Made by a program: the position numbers and the translations under genes | In this document: piece by piece, positions 26,771-35,396 of the stretch | Layout of the letters: every line of letters starts with the position of its first letter | Numbering within the stretch: the first letter of the stretch is position 1 | From: Spirulina subsalsa CS-330 | GTDB taxonomy: Bacteria; Cyanobacteriota; Cyanobacteriia; Cyanobacteriales; Spirulinaceae | DNA length: 44,816 nt | Reading direction: 5' to 3' | Assembly: GCF_028330765.1 (NCBI RefSeq) | Contig: NZ_JAQMTY010000172.1 | Location: 1-44,816 of the forward strand | The notes under the pieces: generated by a model | What the model was told of the DNA's origin: nothing | Databases searched by the model: none | The model's input: the letters and a program-made list of their open reading frames with translations, nothing else

Positions 26771-29700
26771 ATGCTGCGGATGCTATTGCGAGTTGGCTCC
26801 TATCCCTTGAAGCATCTTCCCCTGCGAGTTGTTCTGGTTTTGCCCTTTGTCCTACAGCTTTTCGCGGCAGTGGGAATTGTCGGTTATCTTTCGTTTCGGA
26901 ATGGTCAGAAAGCTGTGGCTGACCTAGCCAATCAAGTCATTGATGAGCTAGGTAATCGCATTGAACAAGAAGTGATCACCGCGTTAGGTGTTCCCCATCA
27001 GATCAATCAAACCAATGCCCAATCGATTCGCTTGGGATTGCTTGATCTCAACGAAACTCGTGGTCTGGAATACCAATTTTGGCAACAACTGCAAACCTTT
27101 GACGATATCACTGCCATTTTTGTGGGCAATCCTGAGGGGGGAATTGTCCTCGCCGGCCGCAGTGAGCAGGGGTTTCCCTTTTTGCGCCTCACGGAAAACT
27201 TTAAGAAGGGGAACTATTATCGCTACAGCACCGACAGCCGCGCCAATCGTCAAGAATTACTCGAAACGAAAACCTACGATGCGAGTCAGCGTCCCTGGTT
27301 TTTAAAAGCCAGTGAGACCCGCCGAGCAGCGTGGAGCGATATTTATCTCTTTGTGTCCACCCAAACCCCTGGCATTACCGCTAGCCAACCGATTTACGAT
27401 GAGGTGGGGACGTTAACAGGGGTGCTGGGGGTTGATCTGTCGTTGGATCAACTGAGTCAGTTTTTGCGGGGCTTGGACATGAGCGAGGAAAGCGAAGTGT
27501 TCATTGTGGATCGGGCGGGTAAACTGATCGCCTCCTCTACAGAGGAATCACCGTTTATCCCCAACACAGAGGAGCAGCGTCCTGCGACGACGAGTGAAAT
27601 TCCCCAGATTCGTGGGGCGGCGACTTCGTTGACGGCGGAGTTTGGGAATTGGCGCAATATCGATCGCCCCCAAAAACTGCGCTTTGAGATTGCCGATACC
27701 CCCCACTTTGTGAATGTGTTGCCCCTGCGGGATGAGCATGGCTTGGATTGGTTGGTGGTGATGGTGGTGCCAGAGCAGAACTTTATGGCGCAAATTCAGC
27801 AGAGTAACCAGACGACGGTGATTTTGTGTTTGGTGGCCCTTGCGATCGCTACAGGAGTGGGAATTCTAACCGCCCGTTGGGTCACGTCTCCCATTCTGCG
27901 CCTGAGTCAATCGGCACGGCAGTTAGCCGAAGGGGAATGGACGCAGCCCACCCCGATTGAGCGCAATGACGAGCTAGGGGAGTTAGCGATCGCCTTCAAC
28001 ATGATGGCCAAGCAACTCCAAAGCTCCTTCAGTGTTCTGGAACGCAGCAACCGCGACCTCGAAGAACGAGTCGCCGAACGCACCGCCACCCTCGCCACCA
28101 AAGAAGCCGAACTGCGCGGCCTCTTTGAAGCCATGACCGAGCTTGTCCTCGTTTTTGACTACAACGGATGCTATAAACGCATTCCGTCCGGTAATCTTCG
28201 CCTGCTCATCCACACCAAAGACAAACTCCTAGGCCGGACTCTCCATGATATTTTCCCCGACGATCAAGCTGATTATTTTCTCACCCAAATTCGGACAGTT
28301 CTAGAAACAGGAAGGCCGGTCAGTTTTGAATATCAAATCAATCTACCCCAGGGAACCATTTGGTGTTTAGGTAATATTTCGCGTATTTCTTTAGATACCG
28401 TGGTTTGGGTTGCGCGTGACATCACAGACTACAAAAAATCCGAAGCCTCCCTCCGCCAAAGTGAATTACAAAACCGCGCCATCATTACGGCGATTCCTGA
28501 CTTGATGTTTCGTGTTAATCGGAATGGAATTTACCTCGGTTTTATGCAAAGTTACGGTGTTAAAAATCTCCTGCCCAGTGATTTTGATCCCGTGGGTGAA
28601 CATATCACCACATTTTTGTTGCCGGAGGTGGCTGAGCGTCATTTATACCACATTAAAAAGGCGTTAGAAAGCGGGCGCGTTCAGGTTTATGAACAACAGA
28701 TTTTAATTGATGGGCAACAACAAGATGAAGAGGTGCGAGTTGTTCCCTATGGGGATGATGAAGTGTTGTTTATGATTCGTAATATCACGGAGCAAAAAGC
28801 AGCACTCCGAGAACGGGAAAAAGCAGAAATCGCCCTGCGGGAAAGTGAGGACAAAAACCGAGCCATTTTAACCGCCATTCCGGATCTGATGATTCGATTT
28901 AGTGGGGATGGGGTGTATTTAGATTATTTGGCGGCTCCGGATTTTACACCCCAGATTCATGGGGATATGGATCGTCTTGGCAAACATGTCACTGATATCT
29001 TGCCGCCGGAAACGGCTCAAGCATTTCTGACGGCCATTAATGCGGCATTGACAACGGGAACGATGCAAATTGATGAAGTATCATTTACCGTTGATCAGCA
29101 GGTCTTTCAGCAGGAAATTCGCACGGTGGTGAGTGGGGAGAATGAAGTGCTGATGATCATTCGCGATATTACGGAGCGGAAGGCGGCTAAGGAGGCATTA
29201 GAAAAGTCCTTGGCGTTGCAAAAGGCGGTGTTGGAATCGATTACGGATGCAGTGATTGCGGTGGATTATTCTGACAATATTATTGCTTATAATCAAAATT
29301 TCTTGGCGATGTGGGATGTTACTTCGGAAGTGTTGATGAGTCCGAATCAGAGCGATCGCTTAATGCCTCTGGCGCGGCAAGTGCTTGATCCGGGTGCGTT
29401 TCTGAAGCGTATCCAAGACCTCCACAATCGTCCGGCGGAGGAGTCGTTTGAGCTTTTAGAGTTTCGAGATGGCCGCGTTTTGGAGCGGTTTAGTCGGCCC
29501 CAAAAAGTGGGGGATGAAATTGTGGGGCGGGTCTGGGGCTTTCGAGATATCACCGAACGGAAGCGAGCCGAGCAACGCCTCCGGATTGAGCGGGAGCGGG
29601 CAGAGAAACTACTGCTCAATATTTTGCCGGTGGCGATCGCTGAACAACTGAAGCAGCAACCAGGTTCCCTCGCCGAACAGTTTGAAAATGTGACGATTCT

Positions 29701-30235
29701 CTTTGCGGATATTGTCGGGTTCACGCCCCTTTCAGCCCAGATGAAACCGATTGAGTTGGTGGAGTTCCTAAACCATATTTTTTCAACCTTTGACCAACTA
29801 ACGGAGCAATTTGGCCTCGAAAAAATTAAGACGATTGGGGATGCCTATATGGTGGTGGGAGGATTACCCCAGCCCCGATCGGATCATGCTGAGGCGATCG
29901 CCAATATGGCCCTTGCCATGCAAAAGGTGATCGAAACAATCACCGCCACGAGTGGAAAGCCGTTCCAAATTCGGATCGGGATTAACAGCGGTTCTGTCGT
30001 GGCGGGGGTGATTGGGATTAAGAAATTCATCTATGATCTGTGGGGCGATGCGGTGAATGTGGCCTCACGGATGGAGTCTTTGGGCGAACCAGGTAAAATT
30101 CAAGTGACCCAGGCGGTGTATGAACGCCTTCACGATCAATTTACCTTTGATTTTCGGGGCGCGTTGCAAGTCAAGGGGAAAGGGGAAATGTCCACCTACT
30201 GGCTTGTGGGTCAGCGGGATATGAATATGACCTGA
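26771..30235 (+). CDS. sensor adenylate cyclase: Cache-HAMP-four PAS-class III cyclase
   Basis: 1154 aa. TM1 is at about residues 20-42. A periplasmic double-Cache-type sensor (about 43-345) follows, with AWSDIYLFVSTQTPGITASQPIYD and GVLGVDLSLDQLS. TM2 (about 350-372) and a HAMP domain ending NDELGELAIAFNMMAKQL come next. Then there is a coiled coil and four PAS-like domains, each ending in an R/NITE-type boundary. Two PAS domains share the phrase ILTAIPDLM/IITAIPDLM, a sign of internal duplication. The catalytic domain (about 960-1150) has FADIVGFTPLS with the first metal Asp, IKTIGDAYM with the adenine-specifying Lys, and YDLWGDAVNVASRM with the partner Asp. ATP rather than GTP is therefore predicted. 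It makes cAMP in response to a periplasmic ligand. Single gene. Confidence 0.93.
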   Translation: MLRMLLRVGSYPLKHLPLRVVLVLPFVLQLFAAVGIVGYLSFRNGQKAVADLANQVIDELGNRIEQEVITALGVPHQINQTNAQSIRLGLLDLNETRGLEYQFWQQLQTFDDITAIFVGNPEGGIVLAGRSEQGFPFLRLTENFKKGNYYRYSTDSRANRQELLETKTYDASQRPWFLKASETRRAAWSDIYLFVSTQTPGITASQPIYDEVGTLTGVLGVDLSLDQLSQFLRGLDMSEESEVFIVDRAGKLIASSTEESPFIPNTEEQRPATTSEIPQIRGAATSLTAEFGNWRNIDRPQKLRFEIADTPHFVNVLPLRDEHGLDWLVVMVVPEQNFMAQIQQSNQTTVILCLVALAIATGVGILTARWVTSPILRLSQSARQLAEGEWTQPTPIERNDELGELAIAFNMMAKQLQSSFSVLERSNRDLEERVAERTATLATKEAELRGLFEAMTELVLVFDYNGCYKRIPSGNLRLLIHTKDKLLGRTLHDIFPDDQADYFLTQIRTVLETGRPVSFEYQINLPQGTIWCLGNISRISLDTVVWVARDITDYKKSEASLRQSELQNRAIITAIPDLMFRVNRNGIYLGFMQSYGVKNLLPSDFDPVGEHITTFLLPEVAERHLYHIKKALESGRVQVYEQQILIDGQQQDEEVRVVPYGDDEVLFMIRNITEQKAALREREKAEIALRESEDKNRAILTAIPDLMIRFSGDGVYLDYLAAPDFTPQIHGDMDRLGKHVTDILPPETAQAFLTAINAALTTGTMQIDEVSFTVDQQVFQQEIRTVVSGENEVLMIIRDITERKAAKEALEKSLALQKAVLESITDAVIAVDYSDNIIAYNQNFLAMWDVTSEVLMSPNQSDRLMPLARQVLDPGAFLKRIQDLHNRPAEESFELLEFRDGRVLERFSRPQKVGDEIVGRVWGFRDITERKRAEQRLRIERERAEKLLLNILPVAIAEQLKQQPGSLAEQFENVTILFADIVGFTPLSAQMKPIELVEFLNHIFSTFDQLTEQFGLEKIKTIGDAYMVVGGLPQPRSDHAEAIANMALAMQKVIETITATSGKPFQIRIGINSGSVVAGVIGIKKFIYDLWGDAVNVASRMESLGEPGKIQVTQAVYERLHDQFTFDFRGALQVKGKGEMSTYWLVGQRDMNMT

Positions 30236-30288
30236 CCCTAAACACCCGCCGCCCCTGGGATCGATTCCAGTGACGACGGGCGAAAAGA

Positions 30289-30361
30289 AGCCGATGGACG
30301 GATTTGAACCGACGGCCTTTCGATTACGAATCGAGTGCTCTACCAACTGAGCTACATCGGC
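30289..30361 (-). tRNA. tRNA-Thr (anticodon CGU)
   Basis: 73 nt on the minus strand. Acceptor arms GCCGATG and CATCGGC pair perfectly. The D arm has GCTC/GAGC, the anticodon loop TTCGTAA gives CGT (reads ACG, Thr), and the T loop is TTCAAAT. CCA is not encoded, and the discriminator is T. By my hand fold, 27-43 is C-A and 50-64 is U-U, two mismatches. It lies just after the cyclase gene on the opposite strand. Confidence 0.92.
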
Positions 30362-30460
30362 AAGGCGTTTTTAAGTATAGCAGGAATCGAGGCATTGGAA
30401 AAACGATTAAACTTTAAATACGATGTCTCAAATTTATTGTTATTGGTGCGAGTAATACCT

Positions 30461-30751
30461 ATGCCGAAGCCGCGATCGCTCAGTCCTGAAAAATATGCCC
30501 ATTTACAAGCCGAAGCCAAAGCACCCTATCGAGGGTTACGGCGATTTATCTATGTTGGGTTTGGTGCTTCTGGTTTGATTGGGGCGTTTATTTTTGTGAC
30601 GCAACTAGCCGCTGGGGTAGCCAAACCGGCGGCAATCCCGAACCTAGCCCTGCAATGTGGCCTTGTTGCCCTGATGGTGTGGCTCTGGCGCTACGAGAAT
30701 AAAGTCGAGCAAAAACAAACCCGCTCTTCGTCTCAATCGCCCCGTTCGTAA
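30461..30751 (+). CDS. DUF3493 membrane protein (Rep27/LPA1-related)
   Basis: 96 aa. The start at ATG 30461 is chosen because the family begins about here (MPKPRSLSPEKYAHLQ). The longer frame from 30335 runs over the tRNA gene. AEAKAPYRGLRRFIY and FGASGLIGAFIF match DUF3493. In chloroplast proteins this domain belongs to LPA1/Rep27, required for D1/photosystem II assembly. Two membrane helices are predicted (about 32-55 and 62-80) with a Lys/Arg/Ser-rich cytosolic tail. A role in PSII biogenesis is inferred from family only. Confidence 0.8.
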   Translation: MPKPRSLSPEKYAHLQAEAKAPYRGLRRFIYVGFGASGLIGAFIFVTQLAAGVAKPAAIPNLALQCGLVALMVWLWRYENKVEQKQTRSSSQSPRS

Positions 30752-30787
30752 TGCTGTCCCTGCCTAGACTCCATCCCGAATGATGTT

Positions 30788-31609
30788 ATGGAACTCGAAA
30801 ATCGCCTCAACCTGTATCACGTTTTTCAAAACCTCTATGATCATCATCCTGATCTTCTCAATGAATTACTGCACCTCGAAAGCTATCCCCTCAACTCTGG
30901 GCGGACTGTTCCCCGTACCCCCTATTTGATGGGTCTGATCGATACTGAGGATGTTTATCTGCTCACTAATGTGCTCAACACCACGACCCAAAAACTGGAA
31001 CAGCCGCAGTGGGTTTGGACTCTGGGTCGGGCTGAGACGAATGCCATTTGCGTACCGGATGATCATCTCTCGCGGCACCATGCGGCGATTCAATATATTG
31101 CAACCCAAGGGTTCTTTTTGCATGACCTGGAAAGCACCAACGGCACTTACCTGAACCATGAGCGGGTACAGGTTCCCCTCCGTTTAAAAGAAGGGGATCT
31201 GATTCGGATTGGGACGACTGTTTTTTCGTTTTTTCTCTGTGATCAGGCGATTACAGCAGCACCGATTCAGCCGGAGTTGGCCGGGGCACTGACGAAAACC
31301 TTGCCGCTGTCCTATTCGCCGCCGCTGGTGGAACGAGACAAGATGCGATCGCATCCCTCCGATGAACATTCTCGATCCCAAAGCAAATCCACTGATTTTT
31401 TTCTGCATCAACTGGCGGAATCGTTAAACCATGTGGCTCAACCGGTGCAGGGTCTCTCTGCCTCGGAGACGCTCAATCCCCAGCAGCGATCCAAAATTCT
31501 AGATCGCTTTTTTGAATCCCAAACTGTGGGACGGGTTCACGATCATGGAGTCCCAGCGGCGGATCTCGATGGGGACAGTCTGGGCGATGGGGGCGATCGC
31601 AACCCGTGA
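30788..31609 (+). CDS. FHA-domain protein
   Basis: 273 aa. Residues about 65-145 are a forkhead-associated phosphothreonine-binding domain. Signature residues are present: WTLGRAETNAI (Gly-Arg), LSRHHAAI (Ser-Arg-His) and LHDLESTNGTYLNHERV. The N-terminal roughly 60 residues are a helical region (LENRLNLYHVFQNL). The C-terminal half looks disordered and ends in a Gly/Asp-rich tail (DLDGDSLGDGGDRNP). It follows the DUF3493 gene by 36 bases in the same direction. FHA proteins pair with Ser/Thr kinases, but none is in the window, so the partner is unknown. Confidence 0.88.
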   Translation: MELENRLNLYHVFQNLYDHHPDLLNELLHLESYPLNSGRTVPRTPYLMGLIDTEDVYLLTNVLNTTTQKLEQPQWVWTLGRAETNAICVPDDHLSRHHAAIQYIATQGFFLHDLESTNGTYLNHERVQVPLRLKEGDLIRIGTTVFSFFLCDQAITAAPIQPELAGALTKTLPLSYSPPLVERDKMRSHPSDEHSRSQSKSTDFFLHQLAESLNHVAQPVQGLSASETLNPQQRSKILDRFFESQTVGRVHDHGVPAADLDGDSLGDGGDRNP

Positions 31610-31652
31610 TCGGAGCGATAAACCGAGGCGGCGATCGCCCCGATTACGGGGT

Positions 31653-32750
31653 TTATTCTTCTTCCCCTGAGGCGAAACTGGCGTGGTCGCCGCTGCCTTT
31701 CGCTCGCTTGCTGGTATTGCCCTTCATGGATTTGACGGCCACTTCCACCCCGGTTTGCAGCGCTACTCGCACTTGAGATTCCACCTCTTGGGCGATCGCT
31801 TCATTTTCTTCGAGATACTTCACCGCATTATCCCGACCCTGGGCAATATTTTCGCCCTTGTAGCTATACCATGCCCCTTTCCGGACAACCACATTGGTCT
31901 GTTCCGCCAAATCCATCACACAGCCCGTGCGCGAAATCCCAGAACCAAAAATAATGTCAAACTCAGCAATCCGAAACGGCGGCGCGACCTTATTTTTTGC
32001 CACCTTCACCTTGGCACGAATCCCGTATTCCCCCTCTGATCCTTTTTTCAGGGTTTGAATCCGCCGAATATCCAACCGCACCGACGCATAGAACTTGAGA
32101 GCATTCCCCCCGGTGGTCACCTCCGGCGACCCGTAGCTAATCCCGATTTTTTGCCGCAATTGGTTGAGAAAAATCACCGTTGATTCCGATTTACCAATAT
32201 TCCCGGCAATCTTCCGCAGGGCTTTACTCATCAACCGCGCCTGAAGCCCCACTTGGGTATCGCCCATTTCCCCTTCAATCTCAGCGCGGGGCACGAGGGC
32301 CGCCACGGAATCAATCACAACAATATCCACCGCCGCCGATCGCACCAACTGATCAACAATTTCAAGGGCGGATTCGCCGTTATCGGGCTGGGCAACGAGG
32401 AGATTTTCAATATCCACCCCCAGGGCGGACGCATAGGCCGGGTCAAGGGCATGTTCTGCATCGACAAAGGCAGCAACGCCACCTTTTTTTTGCACTTCGG
32501 CGAGGGCGTGGAGGGCGAGGGTGGTTTTCCCTGAGCTTTCGGGGCCGTAAATTTCAATGATGCGACCCTTGGGTAAACCGCCACCGAGGGCAATATCAAG
32601 GGTTAAAGCGCCGGTGGGGATCGTTTCGACCCGCATCCGTGTCGCATCCCCCAAGCGCATAATTGCGCCTTTCCCGAAGTTACGTTCGATTTGATTGAGG
32701 ACTAGGGTTAAGGCTTTGTCTTTATCGGAATTTTTAGTAATGGCGGCCAT
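31653..32750 (-). CDS. recA: recombinase RecA
   Basis: 365 aa, typical RecA length. Forms ATP-dependent filaments on single-stranded DNA for homologous recombination and LexA cleavage. Visible motifs: Walker [13 protein letters not shown] (about residues 69-80), [29 protein letters not shown], and the L2 loop region [26 protein letters not shown]. The acidic C-tail ends in GEEE. It is the last gene of the minus-strand block after rsgA, with a 98-base gap. That gap holds a promoter candidate overlapping a LexA-type box, so it is probably also transcribed on its own. Confidence 0.98.
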   Translation of the reverse strand: MAAITKNSDKDKALTLVLNQIERNFGKGAIMRLGDATRMRVETIPTGALTLDIALGGGLPKGRIIEIYGPESSGKTTLALHALAEVQKKGGVAAFVDAEHALDPAYASALGVDIENLLVAQPDNGESALEIVDQLVRSAAVDIVVIDSVAALVPRAEIEGEMGDTQVGLQARLMSKALRKIAGNIGKSESTVIFLNQLRQKIGISYGSPEVTTGGNALKFYASVRLDIRRIQTLKKGSEGEYGIRAKVKVAKNKVAPPFRIAEFDIIFGSGISRTGCVMDLAEQTNVVVRKGAWYSYKGENIAQGRDNAVKYLEENEAIAQEVESQVRVALQTGVEVAVKSMKGNTSKRAKGSGDHASFASGEEE

Positions 32751-32800
32751 CGATACCTCAGGATATGTCTTGACAATAGGAATAGTTGGGGTTGAGTTCT

Positions 32801-32829
32801 AGTGTAGTCTTTAGTACAAAAGTATGCAA
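32801..32829 (-). promoter_or_regulatory. recA promoter candidate with a near-consensus LexA box
   Basis: On the plus strand AGTACAAAAGTATG (32813-32826) fits the published cyanobacterial LexA box RGTACNNNDGTWCB except for one position (T for C). On the minus strand TTGCAT (-35, 32824-32829) and TACACT (-10, 32801-32806) are 17 bases apart, placing the box over the spacer and -35 element. The -35 match is weak. SOS control is inferred. Confidence 0.5.
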
Positions 32830-32848
32830 ACCAGGCAGACGAGCGGAC

Positions 32849-33916
32849 TTAGGTGGGTGGCAAATCCTCCCGATTCAGTTCAGTTTCCCAATCTTTTAAG
32901 GTTTGGTGGTGGTGACGGCGGGAGGTGCGGCGATATTTTTTGCTGTCGAGACGGGGTTCATAGGTGCGTTGGCCGGCGGTTTTGATTTTGACTTTGACGT
33001 AGGCTTCGCTGTCGGGCTGTTGTTGGCGAATGGTTTCAGCGGCGATCGCTTCTGCTAAAAATTTTAAATAATGCTCGTACCGTTCCCACTCGCCTCGGAC
33101 ACCGCAGTGCGGTTCGTTGTGGTGAATACAGTCGTTAAATTGGCAGGGATTGGCGGCCAGGCGATCGCGGATTTCGGGAAAATAGCCCGCCAATTGCTGC
33201 GCCTCACAGACCAAATCGGGTTTGTTAAAACCGGGACTATCGGCCAACAGGCCCCCGGTGGTGAGTTCAAACAGTTCCACATGGCGCGTTGTGTGGCGAC
33301 CCCGTTGCAGTTTGCCCGACACCGCCGCCACTCGCACGTCCACATCGGGGATCAGAGTCCGGATCAGGCTCGATTTTCCCACCCCCGACGGCCCCGCAAA
33401 GAGGGTAACCCGGTCGGCTAGTTGGGTGGCCAGTTGGTCGAGCCCGGTTTGGTGCTCCACACTGATCACGAGGGGATCATAGCCCCAGGCTTGCAGACGA
33501 GCTTGCCAATGCTGCTGCTCGGTGCTGGGAACCAGATCGCATTTGTTGAGACAAATTTGGGTTGCGATGCCGGTGGCTTCGGCTTGGATCAGGAAGCGGC
33601 TCAGTTGCCAGGGGTCGAGGGCGGGTTGGGCGATCGCAAACACCAAAAGAATCTGATCCGCATTGGCAATCGGAGGGCGATCGAGGCAAGTGCGACGGGG
33701 CAAAATCTCACAAATCACTCCCTGGGCATCGGTGAAGTCGGGGTCTTCGATCTGGACGCGATCGCCCACCATCACCCGCTGTCCTAATTTTTTGAGGCGC
33801 GATCGGCGCGTACAGAGGAGGGTGGCGGGGGTCGCCCCCTCTAGCCGCACCTGATAAAAATTGGCCTGCTTCGCCACGACCATCCCCGCCCAACGCAGCG
33901 ACGGGTCAGTGGTCAT
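32849..33916 (-). CDS. rsgA: small ribosomal subunit biogenesis GTPase RsgA
   Basis: Circularly permuted GTPase that checks late 30S maturation. 355 aa from the ATG at 33916. ATGs at 33922 and 33961 are alternatives, and all overlap the upstream tusA-like gene. N-terminal OB fold: RWAGMVVAKQANFYQVRL. The G4 motif NKCD comes before the Walker A GPSGVGKSSLI, which is the permuted order. G3 appears as DSPGF. The C-terminal zinc knuckle is CQFNDCIHHNEPHCGV. A Lys/Arg-rich tail (KKYRRTSRRHHHQ) may bind RNA. The short overlap with the preceding gene suggests operon expression. Confidence 0.94.
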   Translation of the reverse strand: MTTDPSLRWAGMVVAKQANFYQVRLEGATPATLLCTRRSRLKKLGQRVMVGDRVQIEDPDFTDAQGVICEILPRRTCLDRPPIANADQILLVFAIAQPALDPWQLSRFLIQAEATGIATQICLNKCDLVPSTEQQHWQARLQAWGYDPLVISVEHQTGLDQLATQLADRVTLFAGPSGVGKSSLIRTLIPDVDVRVAAVSGKLQRGRHTTRHVELFELTTGGLLADSPGFNKPDLVCEAQQLAGYFPEIRDRLAANPCQFNDCIHHNEPHCGVRGEWERYEHYLKFLAEAIAAETIRQQQPDSEAYVKVKIKTAGQRTYEPRLDSKKYRRTSRRHHHQTLKDWETELNREDLPPT

Positions 33917-34169
33917 CGGCATCCACCGCACGCAACACCCGAACCGCAAAGAAGCCATCACGCTCTTCGACGGTTTCGAGGGTATAGCCTGACATCACTA
34001 AACTATCGGGAACCTGTTCAATCGGTTCCCCCGGATCGAGCCACACTTCAAGGACTTCACCCGCGGCCATCTGTTCGAGACGGAGTTTCGTCCGCACAAA
34101 ATTCAGCGGGCAGGGCGTACCACGTAAATCTAAGGGCGCGGCCAACGGTTGGTTAGGGTTCGGAGTCAT
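33906..34169 (-). CDS. TusA/SirA-family sulfur carrier protein
   Basis: 87 aa. DLRGTPCPLNFVRTKLRLEQM carries the conserved Cys-Pro that bears the persulfide in TusA. ILVW-type strands follow (EVLEVWLDPGEP), and the C-terminal YTLETVEERDGFFAVRVLRA is typical. In tRNA 2-thiolation TusA relays sulfur from IscS. TusA-like homologues also take part in molybdenum-cofactor or general sulfur trafficking, so the exact role is open. It lies 12 bases after dnaJ and overlaps the rsgA start, within the grpE-dnaK-dnaJ block. Confidence 0.88.
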   Translation of the reverse strand: MTPNPNQPLAAPLDLRGTPCPLNFVRTKLRLEQMAAGEVLEVWLDPGEPIEQVPDSLVMSGYTLETVEERDGFFAVRVLRAVDADDH

Positions 34170-34181
34170 GCGATCGCCCCC

Positions 34182-35321
34182 CTAACCCCGGAACATCTTG
34201 CCGAGGAACCCTTCAAGTCCCCCCTCCTTTTCCGTCGCATCACCGCGCAACTTCGCCAACTGCATCAACAATTCCCGCTCTTCAACAGAAACCTTCGTGG
34301 GAATCGCAATCTTGATCGTAATCAAATGATCACCGCGACTCACCGGATTGCCCAACTGGGGCACGCCGCGATCGTCGAGCTTCAGCACCGTATTCGGCTG
34401 CGTCCCCGCCGGAATCGTTAATTCCACATCGCCATCCACCGTTTGCACCGGAATCCGACAGCCGAGAATCGCCTGTAAATAGCTCACCTGTAACTCCGAC
34501 AGGATATTAATCCCATCCCGCTTAAATTCGGCATCCTCCTCGACAAACAAATACACGTAGAGATCGCCCGGCGTACCGCCCCGCACCCCGGCATCCCCTT
34601 CACGGGCAACCCGGAGGCGCGTGCCATTATCGACCCCTTGGGGAATCGTGATTTTGAGTTTCTTCGTCTCTTGCTTCCGGCCCGCGCCGCCACAGGTTTC
34701 ACACTTCTCCTCAATCACATGGCCCTCACCATTACAGCTTGGGCACACCGACACCTGCGCAAAACTGCCAAAGGGGGTACGAGTGGCGCGGCGCACCTGC
34801 CCCGTCCCATTACAGGTTCCACAGGTTTTGACCCCTGTACCCGCCTTGGCCCCAGAACCATTACAGGTCTTACAGCTTTCTTGGTGGGGAATCCGAATCT
34901 CTTTCTCGCCCCCAAAAATTGCTTCTCGGAATTGCAGTTTTAGATCTAAGCGCAGATCATCGCCCCGCACCGGGCCACGGCGGCGGGCTTGGGTTCCCCC
35001 CGCTGCACCGCCGCCCCCACCGAAGCCACTGAAAATCGTCTCGAAGATATCGGCAAACCCACCCATATCGCCAAAATCGGAGTAGCCCCCCGCCCCGCCG
35101 GATGAGACCCCGGCTTCTCCGAAGCGATCGTAGCGCGCCCGGACTTCCGGATCGGACAGCACTTCATGGGCGCGGTTGACTTCTTTAAACTTATCTTCGG
35201 CTCCGGGTTCCTTATTCACATCCGGATGATATTTTCGAGCTAGCCGACGATAGGCTCGCTTGATCTCATCTTGATTTGCATCACGGGAAATCCCAAGAGT
35301 CTGATAGTAATCGCCTGCCAT
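34182..35321 (-). CDS. dnaJ: chaperone DnaJ (type I Hsp40)
   Basis: 379 aa co-chaperone that stimulates DnaK ATPase. The J domain (about 1-70) has the HPD motif in [10 protein letters not shown]. The Gly/Phe-rich region (about 75-125) is long ([14 protein letters not shown]). Four CxxCxGxG zinc repeats are complete: [42 protein letters not shown]. Substrate-binding C-terminal domains follow ([32 protein letters not shown]). It follows dnaK by 75 bases and precedes the tusA-like gene by 12, consistent with one operon. Confidence 0.97.
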   Translation of the reverse strand: MAGDYYQTLGISRDANQDEIKRAYRRLARKYHPDVNKEPGAEDKFKEVNRAHEVLSDPEVRARYDRFGEAGVSSGGAGGYSDFGDMGGFADIFETIFSGFGGGGGAAGGTQARRRGPVRGDDLRLDLKLQFREAIFGGEKEIRIPHQESCKTCNGSGAKAGTGVKTCGTCNGTGQVRRATRTPFGSFAQVSVCPSCNGEGHVIEEKCETCGGAGRKQETKKLKITIPQGVDNGTRLRVAREGDAGVRGGTPGDLYVYLFVEEDAEFKRDGINILSELQVSYLQAILGCRIPVQTVDGDVELTIPAGTQPNTVLKLDDRGVPQLGNPVSRGDHLITIKIAIPTKVSVEERELLMQLAKLRGDATEKEGGLEGFLGKMFRG

Positions 35322-35396
35322 AGGGTACGGATCCGTCGGGTGAATGAGTAAAAAACGCTACATAAAACTTTAACAAATTAGCGGCCCCACTGCCCC

